Shown piece by piece: positions 6,385-10,833 of a DNA stretch of 10,833 bases. This stretch comes from Bacteroidota bacterium (GTDB lineage Bacteria > Bacteroidota > Bacteroidia > Flavobacteriales > Flavobacteriaceae): assembly GCA_021793135.1 (NCBI GenBank), contig JAJYTI010000062.1, positions 1 to 10,833 on the forward strand, given 5' to 3'. The notes beneath the pieces are model-generated. The model ran no database searches and was not told the origin of the DNA. It worked only from the letters and a program-made list of their open reading frames with translations. Made by a program: the position numbers and the translations under genes. Position 1 is the stretch's first letter, and each line of letters starts with the position of its first letter.

Positions 6385-6392
6385 TATTTTTG
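6385..6392 (+). promoter_or_regulatory. -7 promoter box of the OmpA-family gene
   Basis: TATTTTTG matches TAnnTTTG. Initiation near 6398 makes the upstream in-frame ATG at 6401 almost leaderless and favours the ATG at 6443, where the lipoprotein signal begins. Confidence 0.55.
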
Positions 6393-6442
6393 CACTTAAT
6401 ATGGTTTACTTGCATCTATATAACCATTTAAACCAAATACCA

Positions 6443-7279
6443 ATGAGAAAAATTGTTGCATTACCCGTAGTGCTAAGTTTAGTATTAGCCACATCATGCG
6501 TTTCTAAAAAAAAGTACACAGAATTAGAAGATAAATACAACAACACTTCTAGTACATTAAGTAAAACTACTCTAGAAAAAGAAGAAGCAGAAGCTAAGCT
6601 AGCAAGTATTGAAGAACGTGTTTCTGACTACAATGCAAAAATAAGAGGTCTAACAGATAGTAACGAAAGCAAATTAGATAATATTGACGGCGTTGTTGTA
6701 TCTGAAAAGGATAAAGCTAAAATGAGAAAAGCTTTAGAAAATGTAGATCAAGAGGAACTTAGAAATGCAAAGACATTAAAAGACTCTATGAATGTCCTTT
6801 TATCTCATAATTTAAAGAAAGATTTGGATAGTTTTTCTGACGAGAACGAGGATATCCAGATTTCTATCGATGAAACAGTGGTAATGATTTCTGTTTCTGA
6901 CAAACTATTATTCAATTCAGGAAGTGCTGTAGTAAGCGCAAAAGCAAACTCACTACTAGAGAGACTTGCAAACGTAATTAATAGCGAACCTGCAATGGAA
7001 GTTTTAATTGAAGGGCATACTGATGCACAAAAAGTAAAACCAGATTCTTATGTAAGAGATAACTGGGAATTAAGTGTACTACGTTCTACAGCTGTAATTA
7101 GAAAGCTAGAAAATGAATTTAATGTAGATCCTAAAAAACTTATTGCTGCTGGTCGTAGTAGCCATATGCCAATCGCTTCTAACGATTCTGTAGAAGGCAG
7201 AGCGAAAAACAGACGTACTCGAATCGTAATTTTACCAAATTTAGATAAGTTCCTAGCAATGCTTAGCGACGAACAATAA
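6443..7279 (+). CDS. OmpA-family peptidoglycan-binding lipoprotein
   Basis: A 278-residue outer-membrane-associated protein. Starting at 6443 it has a lipoprotein signal sequence (MRKIVALPVVLSLVLATSC) with the acylated Cys at residue 19. A charged, probably coiled-coil segment follows (about 25-75, rich in Glu and Lys), and then an OmpA C-terminal domain at about 145-270. Domain hallmarks are LLFNSGSA, the peptidoglycan-contacting EGHTD (190-194), NWELSVLRS (207-215) and GRAKNRRTRI near the end. The expected role is anchoring the outer membrane to peptidoglycan, like Pal or the OmpA C-domain; there is no beta-barrel domain. An in-frame ATG at 6401 would add 14 residues before the signal and is less likely, both because of the signal peptide and because the promoter box ends at 6392. 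It is monocistronic with a strong terminator. It is not a MotB, since the N-terminus is a lipoprotein signal and not a stator helix. Confidence 0.92.
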   Translation: MRKIVALPVVLSLVLATSCVSKKKYTELEDKYNNTSSTLSKTTLEKEEAEAKLASIEERVSDYNAKIRGLTDSNESKLDNIDGVVVSEKDKAKMRKALENVDQEELRNAKTLKDSMNVLLSHNLKKDLDSFSDENEDIQISIDETVVMISVSDKLLFNSGSAVVSAKANSLLERLANVINSEPAMEVLIEGHTDAQKVKPDSYVRDNWELSVLRSTAVIRKLENEFNVDPKKLIAAGRSSHMPIASNDSVEGRAKNRRTRIVILPNLDKFLAMLSDEQ

Positions 7280-7301
7280 TCCAAATTTATATTTCAAATT
7301 G

Positions 7302-7335
7302 AAAAAGAGGAACATGATATTGTTCCTCTTTTTTT
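7302..7335 (+). terminator. Intrinsic terminator after the OmpA-family gene
   Basis: A perfect 13-bp stem, AAAAAGAGGAACA (7302-7314) with TGTTCCTCTTTTT (7321-7333), encloses a 6-nt loop. The T-run continues to 7335. It lies 22 nt after the stop codon. Because the foot of the stem is A/T, it could also act on the opposite strand, but no gene needs that here. Confidence 0.9.
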
Positions 7336-7404
7336 ATATTATATTTTAACACACTTTATTGATATAGCCAAAATAAATAAAGACTTAGTCCTTACTATTT
7401 TACG

Positions 7405-7412
7405 TATCTTTG
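7405..7412 (+). promoter_or_regulatory. -7 promoter box of the DUF3817-channel operon
   Basis: TATCTTTG, identical to the boxes of recQ and rpoD, ends only 11 nt before the ATG at 7424. Initiation at the usual distance would leave a 5' leader of roughly 4-8 nt. Confidence 0.6.
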
Positions 7413-7423
7413 CGCCTAAAAAC

Positions 7424-7717
7424 ATGCATTTACCTATACCATATTTTAGAACTATAAGTACACTAGAAGCTTTATCTTATCTTTTACTTCTTGGTGTTGC
7501 TATGCCATTGAAGTATATTTGGGACAAACCTACATTAGTAGAATATCTAGGGATGGCTCATGGTGTTTTATTCATAGCGTATGTGATTGGCGCTTTTATA
7601 TTATTTAAGCAATTGGCTTGGAGTATCAAAACTCTAATTATAGTATTGATTTGTTCATTACTTCCTTTTGGGCCTTTTTATGCAGAAAGAAAATATCTTC
7701 CTGCCAAACAAAAATAG
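7424..7717 (+). CDS. DUF3817 family small integral membrane protein
   Basis: A 97-residue hydrophobic protein with three predicted membrane segments: about 12-30 (TLEALSYLLLLGVAMPLKY), 43-63 (MAHGVLFIAYVIGAFILF) and 67-84. The pattern FRTISTLEALSYLLLLGVAMPLKY, then LGMAHGVLF and LPFGPFYAERKYL near the C-terminus, is characteristic of the DUF3817 family, found widely in Bacteroidota and Actinobacteria. The function is unknown. In some bacteria such a segment is fused to or lies next to transporters, but I cannot assign a role here. The transcript would have almost no 5' leader given the promoter box at 7405-7412. The channel gene follows after 60 nt with no terminator or promoter box visible between, so the two are probably cotranscribed. 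Confidence 0.9.
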   Translation: MHLPIPYFRTISTLEALSYLLLLGVAMPLKYIWDKPTLVEYLGMAHGVLFIAYVIGAFILFKQLAWSIKTLIIVLICSLLPFGPFYAERKYLPAKQK

Positions 7718-7777
7718 GTTATCTCCCCTACTCGTTTCTGTAAAACATATATTAACCAATACCACTTAAAATTATTT

Positions 7778-9064
7778 ATGAAGAATATTTTTCTCTCTAC
7801 AAATAGTTTAGAAACATATAGTCAATGGGTGAAAAATGCATTGCTAAATGTAGGTGTATCCGAACATTTTGCTGTAGCAATAAACATTTTAGTAAATCTA
7901 ATTGTTTACCTAGTGTTCCTATTATTGGTTGGCTATATTTTACTAAAGCTGTTTCGTAAAATAATTGAAACCTTATCCAAATCAAACAAAATAAATTTCC
8001 AAAAATATTTAAAGAACACTGGTTTTTCTAGATATCTAGCATATTTAATCCCCATGTTGATTCTCTCGAATCTTACTGCAAGATTGTTTATGCCCTATCC
8101 AATTATTTCTAAATTTCTAGTTGTACTTTTAAATATTTCAGTAGGTATTTTATTCATACTACTTATTGGAAGTATTTTAAAAGGCATAGAAAACTTTATG
8201 CGCTCGTTACCACAATTCAAAGATAAACCACTGCAAAGTTATACACAGGTACTTTCTATCTTTGTTTGGGGTATTGGATTAATGGCTATTATCAATTATG
8301 TAGCAGGCGGAAGCATTGTAACCTTCGCCGGATTAGGAGCTGCGTCGGCGGTTCTATTATTAATATTTAAAGATACAATTCTTGGATTTGTTGCAAGTAT
8401 TCAAATTTCTGTAAACGACATTGTACGAATTGGTGATTGGATTGAATTTAACAAATTTGGTGCCGACGGCTATGTTATTAATATTAGTCTTGCCACTGTA
8501 ACAGTGGAAAATTGGGACAAAACATATACTACAATACCTACTTATAGTCTAATTTCGGACTCTTTTAAAAACTGGCGTGGAATTTATGATAGTCAGGCAC
8601 GCAGAATAAAACGTTCTATTTATATAAAACAAAACAGCATCCGATTTATGGATGAGAAAGACTTAGACCAACTTAGAAAAATTGAACGAGTAAAAAACTA
8701 TATTAATCATAGACAACTGGACATAGATCGCTCTAACGAAGCAATAAATGCAGATAAATCTGTTGTTGTAAACGGTAGAAACCAAACTAACATTGGGATA
8801 TTTAAAAAGTATATCGACACTTATTTAAAAGAACAAACAGGTTTAAACTTCAATTTTTCATGTTTAGTAAGAAGTTTAGCTCCAACAGAAAATGGCGTTC
8901 CAATAGAAATATATTGTTTTAGTAAACGTACTTCTATGGCAGAATATGAAGCAATACAAGGATTAATATTCGACCATATTACAGCTGCTGCACCTCACTT
9001 TGGTCTAGAGATATTCGAAGCCCCATCTGGCCAGGACATTAGAAAATTACAAACAGACAAATAA
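7778..9064 (+). CDS. Mechanosensitive ion channel of the MscS superfamily, YbdG-like
   Basis: A 428-residue inner-membrane channel that would open under membrane tension and protect against osmotic downshock. There are about five membrane segments (about 33-58, 84-104, 110-134, 155-176 and the pore helix 179-212). The pore region GGSIVTFAGLGAASAVLLLIFKDTILGFVASI has the Gly/Ala-rich packing typical of MscS TM3. The beta domain follows (NDIVRIGDWIEF, about 213-262). The sequence TIPTYSLISDSFKNWRG and then ARRIKRSI matches the YbdG (MscM) branch better than MscS itself, and the length (E. coli YbdG is 415 residues) agrees. The C-terminal cytoplasmic domain is intact to the end. It is probably transcribed with the DUF3817 gene and is followed 7 nt later by a bidirectional terminator. 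Which physiological signal it serves cannot be told from the sequence. Confidence 0.93.
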   Translation: MKNIFLSTNSLETYSQWVKNALLNVGVSEHFAVAINILVNLIVYLVFLLLVGYILLKLFRKIIETLSKSNKINFQKYLKNTGFSRYLAYLIPMLILSNLTARLFMPYPIISKFLVVLLNISVGILFILLIGSILKGIENFMRSLPQFKDKPLQSYTQVLSIFVWGIGLMAIINYVAGGSIVTFAGLGAASAVLLLIFKDTILGFVASIQISVNDIVRIGDWIEFNKFGADGYVINISLATVTVENWDKTYTTIPTYSLISDSFKNWRGIYDSQARRIKRSIYIKQNSIRFMDEKDLDQLRKIERVKNYINHRQLDIDRSNEAINADKSVVVNGRNQTNIGIFKKYIDTYLKEQTGLNFNFSCLVRSLAPTENGVPIEIYCFSKRTSMAEYEAIQGLIFDHITAAAPHFGLEIFEAPSGQDIRKLQTDK

Positions 9065-9071
9065 TTATAAA

Positions 9072-9096
9072 AAGGCCAGCTTATTTAGCTGGCTTT
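9072..9096. terminator. Bidirectional terminator between convergent genes
   Basis: A 10-bp stem (9072-9081 with 9087-9096, core GCCAGCT/AGCTGGC, one G-U pair) encloses a TATTT loop. The plus-strand tail is CTTTCTTTATTC. The minus-strand tail is TTTTTATAAT. It fills nearly all of the 34 nt between the channel stop (9064) and the thioesterase stop (9099), so one hairpin appears to serve both genes. Confidence 0.85.
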
Positions 9097-9098
9097 CT

Positions 9099-9506
9099 TT
9101 ATTCTTTTCTTGTTCCTGCAATTCTATCACGAACGTACTCCACTTGTGTCTTACCATGCGCTTTAGGCTTCCCATTCTCGCCTAATCCAACCATTATAAT
9201 TTTCTCTATTGTTATAATTGTCTCATGAGTCATTTTATTTCTTACTTGACAATGCAATGTTATTGAAGTATGTCCAAAATTTGTTGGAACCAACCCTATT
9301 TCAACAATATCTCCTTGTTTAGCAGAGCTTTGGAAATTTATCTCACTAATAAATTTAGTAACTACTCTAGGGTTTTCTAACTGAATGATAGAATATAATG
9401 CTGCTTCTTCATCAATCCACTCAAGCAATCTACCACCAAATAATGTTCCATTAGGGTTTAAATCCTCTGGCTTAACCCACTTTCTCGTATGAAATCTAAT
9501 TTCCAT
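9099..9506 (-). CDS. Acyl-CoA thioesterase (single hotdog domain, YciA-like)
   Basis: A 135-residue hotdog-fold enzyme expected to hydrolyse acyl-CoA to free acid and CoA in the cytoplasm. The signature NPNGTLFGGRLLEWIDEEAA (17-36) matches the YciA/BACH-type pattern of Asn-x-x-Gly, hydrophobic, Phe-Gly-Gly and then a catalytic-type Asp (Asp32). RVVTKFISEINFQSSAKQGDIVEI (47-70) and GHTSITLHCQV (78-88) are the strands that follow in this family. The usual YciA C-terminus (GKPKAHG) is present. It starts 12 nt after the aldehyde dehydrogenase stop and is almost certainly in the same operon. The pair suggests aldehyde or acid catabolism, but the acyl chain length preferred cannot be read from the sequence. 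Confidence 0.9.
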   Translation of the reverse strand: MEIRFHTRKWVKPEDLNPNGTLFGGRLLEWIDEEAALYSIIQLENPRVVTKFISEINFQSSAKQGDIVEIGLVPTNFGHTSITLHCQVRNKMTHETIITIEKIIMVGLGENGKPKAHGKTQVEYVRDRIAGTRKE

Positions 9507-9518
9507 ATATAAATATTT

Positions 9519-10833
9519 TTACTTTATAAATATTGTTTTTTTATTAATAAACTCCATTATTCCATCTTTACTAAGTTCTCTACCATAACCACTACGTTTA
9601 ACACCACCAAAAGGGAGATGCGGATCACTCTTTACAAAATCATTTATAAAAACACAGCCTTCCTCAAATTCTCCTACATATTTCTCGATGCTCTCCGTGT
9701 CTTTTGTAAATATAGAGACTCCTAAACCAAAATTGGTGTTATTAGAAATCTCAATAGCTTCCTGGATATTACGGAACAAAACTATGGGTAATACAGGACC
9801 AAAAACTTCTTCTTTGCATACAGGCATATCTTCATGCACTTCTTCTAAAATTGTAGGTTCATAATAAGCACCTTTTCGCAAACCACCTATCAAAACCTTT
9901 GCTCCCATTTCGACAGACTTATTCACTTGTTCTTCTAATTTTTCTGCAAGATCTTCACGAGCTAATACTCCTATAAAAGTATCTTGATCTAAGGGATTAC
10001 CACTTTTAAATTCTTTAACTCGAGCTAATAATTTAGGAACAAATTTGTCGGCTATATTTTCATGAAGCAATAAACGCTTACCAGCAATACAGCTTTGTCC
10101 AGTATTTAAAAATCTACCTTGTATACAAGCTTCAATAGTTCTATCTATATCACAATCCTCCATAACAATAAGTGCATTACTACCACCTAATTCTAATACA
10201 CTCTTTTTAAGGTTCTCACCAGCTTGTGCAGCAACAGCACTACCAGCTTTTTCACTACCAGTAAGCACTACTCCTGTAATATTTGGATTAACAATTACTT
10301 TCTCTACATCTTTACTAGGAATTAATAAATTTGTAAATAACCCAGATGGCAATCCTGCGTCCTTATAAACCTCTTCTATAGCAATTGCACACCCCATAAC
10401 ATTGGAGGCATGTTTCAAAACAGCAGCATTTCCTGCCATTATAGCTGGGGCTGAAAATCTAAACACCTGCCAAAACGGAAAATTCCATGGCATTACGCCC
10501 AAAACGATTCCCTGTGCTTCATATCTCACATAAGATTTATAGGCGTCTGTTTTTATAGGTTTAGGTTTTAAAAACTTAACCGCATTCTCTGCATAATATC
10601 GACAAACTAAAGCACATTTTTTTACTTCAGAAATAGATTGAGATATTGGTTTTCCCATTTCTATAGAAATAAGGTTACCATATTTTTCAGCTCGCTCTTC
10701 TAACAAGTCAGCTACTCTAAAAAGTATGTCTGCCCTATCGTCAAAACTTACTTTTCTCCACTCCTTATAAGCTGTATACGCAATGTTTATTTTTTGTTCG
10801 ATTTCCTTATCGGTTAATGACGTATATTCATTT
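9519..10833 (-). CDS. Aldehyde dehydrogenase, succinate-semialdehyde dehydrogenase (Sad/YneI) type, 5'-truncated by window
   Basis: The frame is open from the right window edge to the stop, giving 437 visible residues. The first visible residues (NEYTSLTDKEIEQKI) suggest that only a dozen or so are missing. An internal TTG at 10706 is not the start, because the conserved helix EWRKVSFDDRADILFRVADLL lies upstream of it. Expected reaction: NAD(P)-dependent oxidation of an aldehyde, probably succinate semialdehyde to succinate. Visible are MPWNFPFWQV, the nucleotide-binding LTGSEKAG, the general-base Glu in LELGGSNA (codon 10191-10193) and the catalytic Cys in NTGQSCIAGKR (codon 10089-10091). 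EEVFGP and the C-terminal FGGVKRSGYGRELS follow. PFWQVFR, KHASNVMGCA and INDFVKSD resemble E. coli Sad (YneI) more than GabD. The substrate is inferred. The thioesterase gene follows after 12 nt; the promoter is outside the window. Confidence 0.92.
   Translation of the reverse strand, partial: NEYTSLTDKEIEQKINIAYTAYKEWRKVSFDDRADILFRVADLLEERAEKYGNLISIEMGKPISQSISEVKKCALVCRYYAENAVKFLKPKPIKTDAYKSYVRYEAQGIVLGVMPWNFPFWQVFRFSAPAIMAGNAAVLKHASNVMGCAIAIEEVYKDAGLPSGLFTNLLIPSKDVEKVIVNPNITGVVLTGSEKAGSAVAAQAGENLKKSVLELGGSNALIVMEDCDIDRTIEACIQGRFLNTGQSCIAGKRLLLHENIADKFVPKLLARVKEFKSGNPLDQDTFIGVLAREDLAEKLEEQVNKSVEMGAKVLIGGLRKGAYYEPTILEEVHEDMPVCKEEVFGPVLPIVLFRNIQEAIEISNNTNFGLGVSIFTKDTESIEKYVGEFEEGCVFINDFVKSDPHLPFGGVKRSGYGRELSKDGIMEFINKKTIFIK

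Noticed and set aside
6401..6442. ATG at 6401 as start of the OmpA-family lipoprotein
   Set aside because: It adds 14 residues before a standard lipoprotein signal sequence, and the promoter box ends at 6392.
7048..7284. 78-codon minus-strand ORF
   Set aside because: It lies wholly opposite the conserved OmpA domain and has no promoter box or recognisable motif.
7797..7985. 62-codon minus-strand ORF
   Set aside because: It is antisense to the N-terminal membrane segment of the channel gene. It is short, with no motif.
10704..10706. TTG at 10706 as start of the aldehyde dehydrogenase
   Set aside because: The frame stays open to the window edge and encodes the conserved N-terminal helix upstream, so the gene is cut by the window and does not start here.
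1..10833. Mobile elements, CRISPR array, toxin-antitoxin or defence genes, tRNA or rRNA
   Set aside because: I found no transposase, integrase, regularly spaced repeats, flanking direct repeats, CCA-ended cloverleaf or rRNA-like stretch. The gene content is housekeeping and shows no obvious composition break.

Overview
The window looks like chromosomal DNA of a marine or aquatic member of the Bacteroidota, most likely Flavobacteriaceae. It is strongly AT-rich and shows no Shine-Dalgarno pattern. Upstream of most operons there is a TAnnTTTG box, the -7 element of the Bacteroidota primary sigma factor, and a short region-1.1-less RpoD of exactly that type is encoded here. The genes are ordinary housekeeping and envelope genes. 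I see no mobile element, CRISPR array, rRNA, tRNA or phage gene.

Layout. (1) 1-1568, minus strand: a lysine-biosynthesis operon, aspartate kinase (lysC) followed by the first 30 codons of what looks like diaminopimelate decarboxylase (lysA), joined by a one-base TAATG overlap. Its roughly 150-nt leader appears to be a transcription attenuator. It has a -7 box, an 18-codon lysine-rich reading frame, an 8-nt segment at that frame's stop codon which is exactly complementary to part of a terminator, and a perfect 11-bp terminator with a 10-U tract 16 nt before lysC. (2) 1569-1904: AT-rich intergenic DNA ending in the recQ promoter. (3) 1905-3995, plus: RecQ helicase starting at a TTG codon. (4) 3992-4999, minus: two genes of unknown function, a small membrane protein and then a secreted protein whose stop codon overlaps that of recQ. 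(5) 5349-6215, plus: primary sigma factor RpoD, followed by an elaborate terminator hairpin. (6) 6443-7279, plus: OmpA-family lipoprotein with its own promoter and terminator. (7) 7424-9064, plus: a DUF3817 membrane protein with an almost leaderless start, then a YbdG-like mechanosensitive channel. (8) 9099-10833, minus: an aldehyde dehydrogenase of the Sad/YneI type (5' end outside the window), then a hotdog acyl-CoA thioesterase. A bidirectional terminator separates this pair from the channel gene.

The most interesting item is the lysC leader. Ribosome stalling at the Lys codons would leave the antiterminator segment free, and that pairing is topologically incompatible with the terminator. 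When lysine is plentiful, the ribosome would reach the stop codon, cover the segment and let the terminator form. This is inferred from sequence only, but the parts and their spacing fit the model well.
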